Part shown: piece by piece, positions 1 to 9,543 of the stretch
Layout of the letters: each line of letters starts with the position of its first letter
Numbering within the stretch: position 1 is the first letter of the stretch
NCBI GenBank assembly: GCA_947474395.1
Contig: CANJID010000012.1
Coordinates: 1 to 64,000, forward strand
Reading direction: 5' to 3'
DNA from: Caulobacterales bacterium
GTDB lineage: Bacteria; Pseudomonadota; Alphaproteobacteria; Caulobacterales; Caulobacteraceae
Length of the DNA: 64,000 nucleotides
The notes under the pieces: generated by a model
Databases searched by the model: none
What the model was told of the DNA's origin: nothing
Seen by the model: the letters and a program-made list of their open reading frames with translations, nothing else
Translations under genes and position numbers: made by a program

Positions 1-1641
<1,641 letters not shown>

Positions 1642-2760
1642 TCAGTCTTCCACGGTGCGGAGCGCGCCACGGTCCACACGGACCCCGGATCCACGTCCCT
1701 TCAGTCCATCGAACAACGCCGCTTCCACTCCGGTCAGGAAAGCCTGAAGCTTGAGGGCGGCGATTTCATCGAACAGGGCGGCGCGTCTTTCGGGATCGAG
1801 ATGCGCCGCAACTTCGTCCAACAACAATATAGGGTTTGGCGCTGATTCTGCACGCGAAAGCCTCGCGGCCTGGGCCAAGACGAGGTTGAGAACCAGGGCT
1901 TTCTGCTCCCCGGTGGAGCATTCGGCCGCCGGACGGTCCTTTTCCCGGTGAATCACCACCAGATCGGTGCGGTGCGGGCCGCTGAGGGCTCGCCCGGCGG
2001 CGGCGTCGCGCCCGCGCGCGGCGGCCAGGGTCGAGGCGAGCCTCGCCTCGGTGTCGGGGGCGTCGTCCCAGTCGCCGGAGAGGCTGACGGAGGCGAGGGG
2101 GAAGGGCCGGTCGGCCCGTCCGTCGATTTCGACCTGCAGGGCCCTGACCGCCCGGATGCGGGCGGAGGCCACGGCCGCGCCGGCGGCGGCGGCGCGGCTC
2201 TCCAGGGCGGCCAGCCAGAGCGGATCGTCCGGGCCGTCAGTCAGGAGCTTCATCCGCTCGCGCATGGCCCGCTCGTAGGCGGCGGCGGCGGCGGCGTGGG
2301 GCGGCTCGGCGGCGAAGGCCAGGCGATCCAGGAAGCGGCGCCGCTCGGTCCCGCCCTCCAGGAACAGGCGGTCCTGGGCGGGGGTCAGCCAGATCAGCCG
2401 CACCATCTCCGAAAGCCGCCCCGCCTGGACGGTCTCGCCCTCCAGCCGGACGATGCGCCGGGCCGCGTCCGGCTCCACTCCGGTGCCGAGGCGAAGATCG
2501 CCGCCCTCGGCGGCGACCAGGGCGGCGACGCTCCAGGCCCGCCCCTTGGCCTCGCCGGGCATCCTGCGGCCCACCTCGCCGGCGCCCGCCCCCCTGAGGC
2601 CCTTGCCCGGGGCGAGGAAGGAGACGGCTTCCAGCAGGTTGGTCTTGCCCGCCCCGTTGTCGCCGAACAGGAAGACCGGTCGGCCGTCGAGATCCAGGCT
2701 CGCGCCCTCGTAGGAGCGGAAGTCGGTCAGGGTCAGGCGGGTCAGGACGGCGGGGGCCAT
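1642..2760 (-). CDS. recF: DNA replication/repair protein RecF
   Basis: SMC-like ATPase that helps load RecA at single-strand gaps through the RecFOR pathway. The 372 residues match the usual family length. A Walker A motif GDNGAGKT is at residues 33-40 and the N-terminal beta strand carries [11 protein letters not shown]. Near the C-terminus are the ABC-type signature [10 protein letters not shown] and the Walker B stretch [12 protein letters not shown]. It begins an operon running into gyrB. The common dnaN neighbour is absent here; the next gene upstream is phyR, separated by a terminator. Confidence 0.96.
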   Translation of the reverse strand: MAPAVLTRLTLTDFRSYEGASLDLDGRPVFLFGDNGAGKTNLLEAVSFLAPGKGLRGAGAGEVGRRMPGEAKGRAWSVAALVAAEGGDLRLGTGVEPDAARRIVRLEGETVQAGRLSEMVRLIWLTPAQDRLFLEGGTERRRFLDRLAFAAEPPHAAAAAAYERAMRERMKLLTDGPDDPLWLAALESRAAAAGAAVASARIRAVRALQVEIDGRADRPFPLASVSLSGDWDDAPDTEARLASTLAAARGRDAAAGRALSGPHRTDLVVIHREKDRPAAECSTGEQKALVLNLVLAQAARLSRAESAPNPILLLDEVAAHLDPERRAALFDEIAALKLQAFLTGVEAALFDGLKGRGSGVRVDRGALRTVED

Positions 2761-2805
2761 GGTCGTCCGGTCTTAGCACACCCGCCGAACCGGGGAGGGA
2801 GCGCG

Positions 2806-2833
2806 AAAAAGCCCGCCGGATCGCTCCAGCGGG
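2806..2833 (-). terminator. Rho-independent terminator after phyR
   Basis: Read on the minus strand, a 9-bp stem (GCCCGCTGG with CCGGCGGGC, one T-G pair) closes a 6-base loop and is followed at once by five T residues. It lies between the phyR stop and the recF start, so it should separate phyR transcription from recF-gyrB. Confidence 0.75.
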
Positions 2834-2862
2834 CCCTCGCAGATCGTCGTGGCGTCCGGCCC

Positions 2863-3660
2863 CTAAGCCGCCGCGGCCTTGACCTTGGCGGGGTGGAAGA
2901 ACAGGGCCTGGCCGATCGCGGCCTTCACCGTTTCCGGTTGGAACGGCTTGGTGATCAGGAAGGTGGGCTCGGGCCGCTCTCCCGTGAGCAGGCGCTCGGG
3001 GAAGGCGGTGATGAAGATCACCGGTACGTCGTAGCGGCCCAGGATGTTCTTGACGGCGTCGATGCCGGAGGAGCCGTCGGCGAGCTGGATGTCGGCAAGC
3101 ACCAGGCCGGGGGTGGCGTGGGCCACCGCGTCCACCGCCTCGCGGCGGGTGGCGGCGACGTCGACCACCGTATGGCCGAGCTCGCGGACCAGGGCCTCGA
3201 TGTCGGCGGCGATCACCGGCTCGTCCTCGATGATCAGGACCTGGGTGGCCAGTTCGGCGTCGATCTCGGCCTGGGCCTCCGAGATCAGGGCCTCGACCTC
3301 AAGGGGCGTGGCGCCGAGGATATGGCCGGCCTCGGCCGGATTGAAGCCTTCGAGGGCTGTGAGCAGGAAGGCCTGGCGCGAACGCGGGGCGATGCGCATC
3401 AGCCGGTGCGAGGGATCGTCCCCGTCGGCGACGTCGGCGGGGGGTTCGAGCCGCGCGCCCGTCCCGCCCCAGATCATCTGGAACACCTGGTAGAGCGCGA
3501 CGCGGGGAGTCAGATGCGGGGGAAGGGACGCTTCGCCCGCCGCCAGGGCTTCCAGGGCGGCGCGCACATAGGCGTCCCCCGCGGCCTGGTCGCCGGTCAA
3601 GGCGCGCGCGTACCGGCGCATATAGGGAAGATGCGGCGCTAGCCGCTCCAACAGGCCCAT
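2863..3660 (-). CDS. phyR: PhyR-type anti-anti-sigma response regulator
   Basis: Master switch of the alphaproteobacterial general stress response. In the known mechanism, phosphorylated PhyR binds NepR through its sigma-like domain and frees the ECF sigma factor EcfG. The 265 residues show an N-terminal sigma-like region (about 1-135, no DNA-binding role expected) and a C-terminal receiver (about 140-260). The receiver has acidic residues Glu145/Asp146, phosphoacceptor Asp190 in LVLADIQLADG, and Lys238 in ITKPF. It faces nepR-ecfG-phyK, the classic arrangement. An EcfG-type promoter lies upstream at 3738-3762, which implies positive feedback. Confidence 0.95.
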   Translation of the reverse strand: MGLLERLAPHLPYMRRYARALTGDQAAGDAYVRAALEALAAGEASLPPHLTPRVALYQVFQMIWGGTGARLEPPADVADGDDPSHRLMRIAPRSRQAFLLTALEGFNPAEAGHILGATPLEVEALISEAQAEIDAELATQVLIIEDEPVIAADIEALVRELGHTVVDVAATRREAVDAVAHATPGLVLADIQLADGSSGIDAVKNILGRYDVPVIFITAFPERLLTGERPEPTFLITKPFQPETVKAAIGQALFFHPAKVKAAAA

Positions 3661-3737
3661 GACCCCTCCGTAAGATTTTTCCCGACTCGAAACTTAGCGC
3701 CCGCCCGCGCAAAGCGTAGCTGGTCACTAACCGGGTC

Positions 3738-3762
3738 AACGCCTCCTCATGGTTAAGGTTCC
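3738..3762 (-). promoter_or_regulatory. EcfG-type promoter for phyR
   Basis: On the minus strand GGAAC (3762-3758) and CGTT (3741-3738) are separated by 16 bases, matching the known EcfG/SigT consensus GGAAC-N16/17-CGTT. It lies about 78 bases before the phyR start. The -35 element sits inside the palindrome at 3751-3768. Confidence 0.8.
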
Positions 3763-3768
3763 TTAACC
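3751..3768. repeat. Palindrome over the phyR -35 element
   Basis: Inverted repeat with 8-base arms GGTTAAGG and CCTTAACC around a 2-base centre. It overlaps the phyR -35 box, so it could be an operator. The TTAA halves recall CtrA sites, but the spacing is 6 rather than the usual 7 bases. Confidence 0.5.
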
Positions 3769-3826
3769 GCGAGCGCTTTCGCTATTATACGCCCATCGTC
3801 GAACGCGTACGGCGGAAAATCTTTAT

Positions 3827-3852
3827 GGAACCCGCACGGCAGAGTTTGCGTT
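3827..3852 (+). promoter_or_regulatory. EcfG-type promoter for nepR-ecfG
   Basis: GGAAC at 3827-3831 and CGTT at 3849-3852 are 17 bases apart, matching the EcfG consensus. The promoter lies just before nepR, so the sigma factor should control its own operon. Confidence 0.82.
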
Positions 3853-3884
3853 GAGGGTTCCTGAGTAGGGGAATAGGGGGCGTA

Positions 3885-4103
3885 TTGGATGACGCGCGCA
3901 TGGTCGTGACAATGCCGGACCGACCTTCACGCGCCCCGAAGGGCGCATCGTCGTCCAATGTAGAAGAGGCGCGCCTGCGTCAGCAGGCGATCGGCGTGAA
4001 GCTGCGCCAGATGTTCGACCAGGTGGTCTCGGAACCGGTTCCCGACGAGTTCCTGGACATCCTCCGCCGCCACGACAAGAAAGCCTCGGACGGTCAGGAC
4101 TGA
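3885..4103 (+). CDS. nepR: NepR-family anti-sigma factor
   Basis: Small anti-sigma factor that holds EcfG inactive until phosphorylated PhyR takes it away. The protein is 72 residues from the TTG at 3885. The conserved NepR helix region is clear, with LRQMFDQVVSEPVPDEFLD in the middle and a charged tail. The start is uncertain: TTG 3885 has an AGGGGG four bases upstream, while ATG 3900 and ATG 3912 lack a good ribosome site; 3912 would give 63 residues, a typical NepR size. The stop overlaps the ecfG start (TGATG), so the two are probably translationally coupled. Confidence 0.9.
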   Translation: MDDARMVVTMPDRPSRAPKGASSSNVEEARLRQQAIGVKLRQMFDQVVSEPVPDEFLDILRRHDKKASDGQD

Positions 4104-4696
4104 TGATCCGTCGTGCAGAGCTGAACCCAAAAACAGAAGCCGACTTCAAGCGTGATCTGGTCGCCTTGATTCCGCATCTCCGCGCCTTCGCCCGCACCCT
4201 CTGCGGCGACGCCGCCGCCGCCGACGACCTGGCCCAGGACGCCGTCCTCAAGGCCTGGGACGCCCGCGCCAGCTTCCAGACCGGCACGAACATGAAGGCC
4301 TGGACCTTCATGATCCTGCGCAACCAGTTCTATTCGGAGAAGCGCCGTTCCTGGCGCCAGTCCCAGCTCGACCAGGACGCGGCTGAACGCACCCTGGTGG
4401 CGGCCGACGATCCTGAAGCGCCCGTGGCCCTGGACGAACTGCGGCTGGCCCTAGCCATGCTGCCGTCCGAACAGCGCGAGGCCCTGATCCTCGTGGGCGC
4501 CGGCGGCTTCGCCTACGAAGAGGCGGCGGAAATCTGCGGCTGCGCCGTGGGCACTGTTAAGAGTCGCGTCAGCCGGGCGCGCCGCGCGCTCCAGGGCGTC
4601 CTGGAACGCGGCGCCTACGATCGCGACGGCCGTCCCGCGGGCGAGGCGATGCGGACCATCCTGGCGGATGCGGAGAGGCTGAGCGGGCAGCGGTGA
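4103..4696 (+). CDS. ecfG: ECF sigma factor EcfG (SigT type)
   Basis: Sigma factor of the general stress response, directing RNA polymerase to GGAAC/CGTT promoters. The 197 residues contain sigma region 2 (about 20-85, with DDLAQDAVLKAWDAR and TNMKAWTFMILRNQF) and region 4 (about 135-185, with LPSEQREALILVGAGGFAY and an HTH containing GTVKSRVSRARRAL). There is no extra C-terminal domain. It overlaps nepR by one base and phyK by four. Caulobacter calls its orthologue SigT. Confidence 0.95.
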   Translation: MIRRAELNPKTEADFKRDLVALIPHLRAFARTLCGDAAAADDLAQDAVLKAWDARASFQTGTNMKAWTFMILRNQFYSEKRRSWRQSQLDQDAAERTLVAADDPEAPVALDELRLALAMLPSEQREALILVGAGGFAYEEAAEICGCAVGTVKSRVSRARRALQGVLERGAYDRDGRPAGEAMRTILADAERLSGQR

Positions 4697-6420
4697 ACGC
4701 CACGCCTTCGCACGGGCGTCTGTCGATCCGGTTTCGGCTGGGATTCGCTGTCGCCCTCGCGCTCACCCCCATCCTGATTCTCGGCGCGGTGCAGGCCGTG
4801 GCGGAGTACCGCCGCGACACCGCCGCCCGCACCGTCAGCCTGGGCCAGGCGGCGCAGCGCAGCGCCGCCGGCGCCCGCGCCCGCGTGCAGGCGGCCGTGG
4901 CCCTGTTGGACACCCTCTCGCCCCAGTCCGTCGGCTTTTCCTGCGCCCCCCGGCTCGCGGGCCTGCTCGACCGGGTCAGCGGGTACGAGAACATCATCCG
5001 CTTCGACGCCGCCGGCCGGGTGGTCTGTTCGGCGACCAGCGTCACGGCCGATGCAGGCAAGGGCGACCAGGACTGGTTCAACCGCCTCCGCGCCGGGGAT
5101 TCTTTGGTGGTGGGGCGCGCCCCGCCCGCTCTCTACGCCGCCGACCCGGCGGTGCTGACCGCGGTGCGGACCGTGGACGAGCGCGGTCGCTTCAACGGCG
5201 CCCTGGTGGCGGCGATCCGGCTCTCCAGCCTCGCCCCTGACCTCGCCGACCCGACCCTGCCCCGCGGCGCCGAAGTCGCCCTGGCCGATGCGCAGGGGCG
5301 CCTGCTGGTGGCCGCCCATCCCGAATTCTTCGCCGCTCCACCCGCAGGATGGGCGGCCCAGACCCTGCGCCAGGGCGCCATGCTCTGGGAGGGCCCGGAC
5401 CGGATGGGCGAGCGCCGCACCCAGGCGGCGGCCCCCCTCGCGGGCGACGACGCCTTCGTCATCCTGTCGGCGCCCCGCCCGGGGATACTGTTCTGGGCGA
5501 GCCTGAACCCGCTCAGCAACATCATCTTCCCTTTGCTGGCGTGGTTCACCGCCTGGGTGACGGTGTGGATCGTCACCGAGCGGGTGGTGATCCGCTGGCT
5601 CGCCTACCTCGACCGCATCGCCTCGATCTACGCCAAGGGCCGCTTTTCGGTGCGCCCGGTGCAGGCCGACAGCGCCCCCGCCGAGATTCGCGCCCTGGCC
5701 CAGACCCTGGACGTCATGGCCGACGCCATCCTGGCCCGCGACCAGTCCCTGCGCGATTCCCTGGCGGAAAAGGACGCGCTGATGCGCGAGATCCACCACC
5801 GGGTGAAGAACAACCTGCAGGTCATCACCAGCCTCTTGAACATGCAGCAGCGGGCCCTGGCCGACCCGGCGGCCCGGGCGGCCATGTCCGACACCCGCCA
5901 GCGGATCACGGCGCTGGCCCTGATCTACCGCGCCCTCTACCAGAGCCCGGACCTGCGCCGGGTCGACGTGCGCCAATTCCTCGAGGAACTGATCGCCCAG
6001 CTCACGGTCGGCGAGGGCGGCCGGCCCTCGATGGTCCGCACCGAGCTGCAGGCCGACGACCTGGAGATCGATCCCGACAAGCTGGCCCCGCTGGCCCTGT
6101 TCGCCGTCGAGGCCATCACCAACGCCCGCAAGCACGCCTTCGGCGAGAAGGGCGGACTGATCCGCGTCGGCTTCACCGTCGCCGACGGGGAGGTGACGCT
6201 GGAGATTTCCGACGACGGCCGCGGCGGCGCCGACATGCCCGACGAGCCTGGCGTGGGCCGCACCCTGATGAGCGCGTTCGCCCGCCAGCTGCGCGGCCGG
6301 GCGGAGATCGGCTCGGGTCCCGGCGGAGGGCTCACGGCCAAGCTGATCTTCCCCGCTCCCGAGGCGCCGATGGCTCCGGAACCGAGTCCGGCGGATTCAG
6401 GGAACCAAGCCGCGGCGTGA
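4693..6420 (+). CDS. phyK: PhyK-like sensor histidine kinase (HisKA_2/HWE type)
   Basis: Probable kinase that controls PhyR phosphorylation. The 575 residues begin with a GTG inside a GTGA overlap with ecfG. A transmembrane helix near residues 14-34 is followed by an extracytoplasmic sensor region to about 265, then a second helix near 272-296 and a HAMP-like linker. The histidine box EIHHRVKNNLQV gives candidate His368/His369, followed by HATPase motifs (EAITNARKHAF, DDGRGG, then a GVGRTLMSAFA region). The position in the phyR-nepR-ecfG locus strongly supports the PhyK role; which stress it senses cannot be read here. The last bases contain the promoter for the next gene. Confidence 0.88.
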   Translation: MNATPSHGRLSIRFRLGFAVALALTPILILGAVQAVAEYRRDTAARTVSLGQAAQRSAAGARARVQAAVALLDTLSPQSVGFSCAPRLAGLLDRVSGYENIIRFDAAGRVVCSATSVTADAGKGDQDWFNRLRAGDSLVVGRAPPALYAADPAVLTAVRTVDERGRFNGALVAAIRLSSLAPDLADPTLPRGAEVALADAQGRLLVAAHPEFFAAPPAGWAAQTLRQGAMLWEGPDRMGERRTQAAAPLAGDDAFVILSAPRPGILFWASLNPLSNIIFPLLAWFTAWVTVWIVTERVVIRWLAYLDRIASIYAKGRFSVRPVQADSAPAEIRALAQTLDVMADAILARDQSLRDSLAEKDALMREIHHRVKNNLQVITSLLNMQQRALADPAARAAMSDTRQRITALALIYRALYQSPDLRRVDVRQFLEELIAQLTVGEGGRPSMVRTELQADDLEIDPDKLAPLALFAVEAITNARKHAFGEKGGLIRVGFTVADGEVTLEISDDGRGGADMPDEPGVGRTLMSAFARQLRGRAEIGSGPGGGLTAKLIFPAPEAPMAPEPSPADSGNQAAA

Positions 6421-6425
6421 CCGTT
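6401..6425 (+). promoter_or_regulatory. EcfG-type promoter before the entericidin-like gene
   Basis: GGAAC at 6401-6405 and CGTT at 6422-6425 are 16 bases apart. The -35 box lies in the last codons of phyK and the -10 box just after its stop. A ribosome site GGGGAG (6445-6450) precedes the ATG at 6459, so the lipoprotein gene should belong to the general stress regulon. Confidence 0.78.
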
Positions 6426-6458
6426 CTTCCCACGACATTTCTTAGGGGAGACATCCAA

Positions 6459-6596
6459 ATGCGTAAGCTCATCATCCTTCTGGCCGCCACCTGCGCCGTC
6501 GCCGTCGCGGGCTGCAACACCGTCTCCGGCGCCGGTCGCGACGTCAGCTCGGTCGGCAAGGCCGTCACCAACACCGCCAACGACGCCAAGAACTAG
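6459..6596 (+). CDS. Entericidin EcnA/B-like small lipoprotein (copy 1)
   Basis: A 45-residue protein with a lipoprotein signal: MRK, a hydrophobic stretch, and the lipobox VAGC with the lipidated Cys at residue 19. The mature part carries NTVSGAGRDVSSVGKAV and ends in TNTANDAKN, as in entericidin-like envelope lipoproteins. In E. coli entericidins are stress-controlled by RpoS; here an EcfG-type promoter precedes the gene, a parallel arrangement. It lies 38 bases after phyK and is followed by a terminator. Its molecular function is not known from sequence. Confidence 0.85.
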   Translation: MRKLIILLAATCAVAVAGCNTVSGAGRDVSSVGKAVTNTANDAKN

Positions 6597-6627
6597 TTCT
6601 TCGTTCTCTTCGAGATCGAGACCTGAA

Positions 6628-6660
6628 CGCCCCGGCCCAGCGCCGGGGCGTTTTCGGTTT
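6628..6660 (+). terminator. Rho-independent terminator after lipoprotein copy 1
   Basis: Perfect 9-bp stem CGCCCCGGC (6628-6636) with GCCGGGGCG (6642-6650), a 5-base loop and then TTTTCGGTTT. It ends the phyK/lipoprotein transcript and separates the two lipoprotein copies. Confidence 0.85.
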
Positions 6661-6749
6661 GTAAGGTTCGCTGGCCAGCTTGGCTGTTTCGATGATCGCC
6701 CATTGGCGCTAAACTGGAGGCTCCGGAACGCTTCGAGAGAACCTCTGAA

Positions 6750-6887
6750 ATGCGCAAAATGATCGTGTTCGCCGTCGCCGCCGCGGCCCTCCTGGTGGGC
6801 GCCTGCAACACCGTGGCCGGCGCTGGTAAGGACGTCACCTCGGTCGGCAAGGCCGTCACCAACACCGCCAACGACGCCAAGAAGTAG
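6750..6887 (+). CDS. Entericidin EcnA/B-like small lipoprotein (copy 2)
   Basis: A 45-residue paralogue of the gene at 6459. It starts MRKM, has the lipobox VGAC with Cys at residue 19, and its mature part is almost identical to copy 1, including GKAVTNTANDAK. The tandem pair suggests a local duplication. The two copies are separated by a strong terminator. A GGAAC at 6725-6729 has no CGTT at the right distance, so I cannot assign this copy an EcfG promoter. Confidence 0.83.
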   Translation: MRKMIVFAVAAAALLVGACNTVAGAGKDVTSVGKAVTNTANDAKK

Positions 6888-6900
6888 GGACCCGGTTCCC

Positions 6901-6926
6901 CGCAAGCGTCGCCAAGGACGCTTGCG
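6901..6926 (+). terminator. Hairpin after lipoprotein copy 2
   Basis: Perfect 10-bp inverted repeat CGCAAGCGTC / GACGCTTGCG with a 6-base loop, 13 bases after the stop codon. No T run follows, so it may be a weak terminator or an RNA-stabilising hairpin. Confidence 0.45.
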
Positions 6927-6978
6927 CAGGGTTCCCGCCGCCCCGTAATGCTATCTCCCGAGAGTTCGGGGGAATGAG

Positions 6979-8637
6979 ATGACGGCTGCGACGGCGGACA
7001 GCGCCAAGGGCAAACCGGCCAATATGGGCCTGGTGGTGGCGGCCGCGGCCGCGGGCACGGCCTTCGAGTGGTACGACTTTTTCCTGTTCGTGCCGCTGGC
7101 CGGGATCATCTCCAAGACCTTCTTCGCCGGATTGAACGAGACGGCGGGCTATGTCTTCGCCCTCGGCGCCTTCGCCGCCGGCTTCGCTTTCCGGCCCCTC
7201 GGCGCCCTGATCTTCGGCCGCATCGGCGACCGGCTGGGCCGCAAGGGCACCTTCCTGATCACCATGAGCCTGATGGGCGTGGCGACCTTCGCCATCGGCC
7301 TGGTGCCGACCTACGCGCAAGCCGGGATCATCGCCCCGGTCATCTTCCTGTGCCTGCGCCTCGCCCAGGGTCTGGCTCTGGGCGGCGAGTGGGGCGGGGC
7401 GGCGATCTACATCGCCGAGCACACCCCGGCGGGCAAGCGCGGCTATCTCGGCTCCTGGCTGGGCGGCTCGGCCGCCTTCGGCCTGGGCGGCGCCCTGATC
7501 GTGGTTCTGATCGTGCGCACCATCGTCGGCGAGGCCAATTTCGCCGCCTGGGGCTGGCGCCTGCCGTTCCTGGTTTCGGCTGCCCTTCTGGCCATCTCCA
7601 TCTGGATCCGGCTGAAGCTCTCCGAAAGCCCCCTGTTCGAGGAGATGCGCGAGGAGGGGACCCGCTCGGAGAAGCCCTACGTCGAGTCCTTCCTGCAGTG
7701 GCCGAACCTGAAGATCGTCCTGATCGCCCTCTTCGCCGTGATGATCGCCCAGGGGGCGGTCTGGTACACCTGCTTCTTCTACGCCCAGTTCTTCATGGAG
7801 AACGTGATCAAGGTCCCGCCGGCGACGGTGAACGAGATCATGATCGCCCTCGTGATCGTCTCGATCCCGCTCTACCTGTTCTTCGGCTGGCTGTCGGACA
7901 GGATCGGCCGCAAGAAGGTGATGGTCTCGGGGATGATCCTGGCGACGATCGCCTTCTTCCCCGGCTTCCACATGATCACCCAGACCGCCAATCCGGCCCT
8001 CGCCCACGCCCAGACCACCTCCCCCGTGACGGTGATCGCCGACCCGGCCGAGTGCTCGCTGCAGTTCGATCCCGTGGGCAAGAGCCAGTTCCGCACCTCC
8101 TGCGACATCGCCAAGAGCGTGCTGGCGACCTCGGGGGTCTCCTACTTCAACCAGTCCGCCCCGGCCGGAACCCTGGCCCAGGTCAAGATCGGCGAGGTGA
8201 TGGTCCCCTCCGCCGACGGGACCGCCCTAGACACCAAGGGGCTGACCGCCCTGAAGGCCGAGACGAGCGGGCGGATCAAGGCCGCCCTGGCGACCGCCGG
8301 CTACCCGGCCAAGGCCGACCCCGCGCAGATCAATCTGATCGGCCTGTTCGGGGTGCTGCTGATCTTCGTGGTCGGCGCGACCGCGCTCTACGGGCCGCAA
8401 CCGGCGGCCCTGGTGGAGCTCTTCCCGACGCGGATCCGCTATACGGCCCTGTCCCTGCCCTATCACATCGGCACGGGCTGGATCGGCGGCTTCCTGCCCG
8501 CCGCCTCCTTCGCCATGGTCGCGGCCAAGGGGGATATCTACTTCGGCCTCTGGTACCCGGTGGTGTGGACGACCATCGCCATCCTCTGCACCCTGTTCTT
8601 CCTGCCCGAGACCAAGGACCGGGACCTGAGGTTCTAG
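6979..8637 (+). CDS. MFS transporter, metabolite:H+ symporter (MHS) family
   Basis: Inner-membrane secondary transporter of the MHS group, which takes up organic acids, betaine or shikimate with protons. Typical motifs are present: FEWYDFFLFV in the first helix, the loop GRIGDRLGRKG, and RLAQGLALGGEWGGAA. The second-half loop WLSDRIGRKK is also clear. At 552 residues it is about 110 longer than usual MHS proteins; the extra piece (about residues 335-450) is hydrophilic, contains Cys359 and Cys375, and lies between two late helices. The substrate cannot be told. The stop overlaps the end of the convergent gene by 4 bases. Confidence 0.87.
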   Translation: MTAATADSAKGKPANMGLVVAAAAAGTAFEWYDFFLFVPLAGIISKTFFAGLNETAGYVFALGAFAAGFAFRPLGALIFGRIGDRLGRKGTFLITMSLMGVATFAIGLVPTYAQAGIIAPVIFLCLRLAQGLALGGEWGGAAIYIAEHTPAGKRGYLGSWLGGSAAFGLGGALIVVLIVRTIVGEANFAAWGWRLPFLVSAALLAISIWIRLKLSESPLFEEMREEGTRSEKPYVESFLQWPNLKIVLIALFAVMIAQGAVWYTCFFYAQFFMENVIKVPPATVNEIMIALVIVSIPLYLFFGWLSDRIGRKKVMVSGMILATIAFFPGFHMITQTANPALAHAQTTSPVTVIADPAECSLQFDPVGKSQFRTSCDIAKSVLATSGVSYFNQSAPAGTLAQVKIGEVMVPSADGTALDTKGLTALKAETSGRIKAALATAGYPAKADPAQINLIGLFGVLLIFVVGATALYGPQPAALVELFPTRIRYTALSLPYHIGTGWIGGFLPAASFAMVAAKGDIYFGLWYPVVWTTIAILCTLFFLPETKDRDLRF

Positions 8638-9539
8638 GGCGCGGCGCCCGTCGGAAGGCTTTCGACCTCGACGCCCTCCGCGCGGAGCGCCGCGGCCAGG
8701 ACCGGGTCGGCCTGCGGCAGGAGCGCGAGGACGATCAGCCCTTGTTTCGCTCCCGCGGCGAGGCTTGCGATCGCGATGTCCGTAGAATGTTCGGCTTCGC
8801 GCCGTCCCCAGGCGAACGCGATCGAGCCAGTCTCGATGTCAGGGTAGGCGAGCCGGTCTGCGGCGCTGAGCGCCGTGGCGGCTCGCAGCGACAGGAGGTC
8901 GAAGTCCGCTGGCGCGACCAGCAGCTGCACCTTTCCTTTGGTCTTCCGCTCGCCCGCCGCCGCAGCGGCGAGTTCACTACGGGCGAGTGTCTCGGCCTCT
9001 TCCAGTTCGCCGCGGAGAGCCGACTCGGCGGCGGGACCTTTCAACAGCTCGCGCAGAACCCGGCGCCGCTCAGCCAGATCGGGGAACCGGCTGCGGGTCT
9101 CGGCCTGGGTGCGCCGAAACAGCTCCGCGAGCACGCCGAGATTTTGATGCCAATCGAGTTCGAGGCTCTGGCGAAGTTCGGTCGCCAGCACCGGCGAGGC
9201 GCCGCCTGTGCCGATCCCGGCGACGACTGTCCCCCGGTCGACGATGGCCGGCATGGTGAAGTCGCTGAGGTGCGGCCGGTCGATGACATTGACCAGGGCC
9301 CCGGCCGCGCGGGCGGCGGCGGCGCACCCCTCCCCGAAGGCATCGTCGGGGGCGGCGATGAAGGCGATCAGCACGCCGGCGTAGGCGCCTGTCTCCAGGG
9401 CCTCAGGACCGGCGGGGATGCGGACCACCTCGGCGGGGGAGCCCTCGAACAGTCGCAGCTTGGCCTCGGCCTGCTCGCCCGCGCCGACGATGGCGATGCG
9501 TTTGCCGGTCAGGGGGAAGAAGGCGGGGAAGGCGTCCAT
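8634..9539 (-). CDS. Siroheme synthase-like protein with degenerate methyltransferase tail
   Basis: The N-terminal half resembles the CysG/Met8 precorrin-2 dehydrogenase domain, which oxidises precorrin-2 with NAD and inserts iron for siroheme. It has the Rossmann motif IAIVGAGEQAEAKLRLF, the stretch VNVIDRPHLSDFTMPAIVDR and GTGGASPVLATELRQSLE. The following 80 residues (about 200-301) resemble only the start of a uroporphyrinogen methyltransferase: GKVQLLVAPADFDLLSLRA aligns with the usual G-x-V-x-L-V-G-A-G-P-G-D-P-x-L-L-T-x-(K/R) pattern, but the glycine-rich SAM loop is gone. The domain then stops far short. At 301 residues it is well below a full CysG (about 457). It overlaps the mocA-like gene neighbourhood and may have lost or changed the methylase step. 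Confidence 0.75.
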   Translation of the reverse strand: MDAFPAFFPLTGKRIAIVGAGEQAEAKLRLFEGSPAEVVRIPAGPEALETGAYAGVLIAFIAAPDDAFGEGCAAAARAAGALVNVIDRPHLSDFTMPAIVDRGTVVAGIGTGGASPVLATELRQSLELDWHQNLGVLAELFRRTQAETRSRFPDLAERRRVLRELLKGPAAESALRGELEEAETLARSELAAAAAGERKTKGKVQLLVAPADFDLLSLRAATALSAADRLAYPDIETGSIAFAWGRREAEHSTDIAIASLAAGAKQGLIVLALLPQADPVLAAALRAEGVEVESLPTGAAP

Positions 9540-9543
9540 GGCG

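Noticed and set aside
1948-3642. A 564-codon open frame on the plus strand opposite recF and phyR.
   Set aside because: recF and phyR are certain from their motifs; this frame is their reverse shadow.
6725-6729. GGAAC before the second entericidin-like gene as an EcfG promoter.
   Set aside because: No CGTT lies 16 or 17 bases downstream and the start codon is only 20 bases away.
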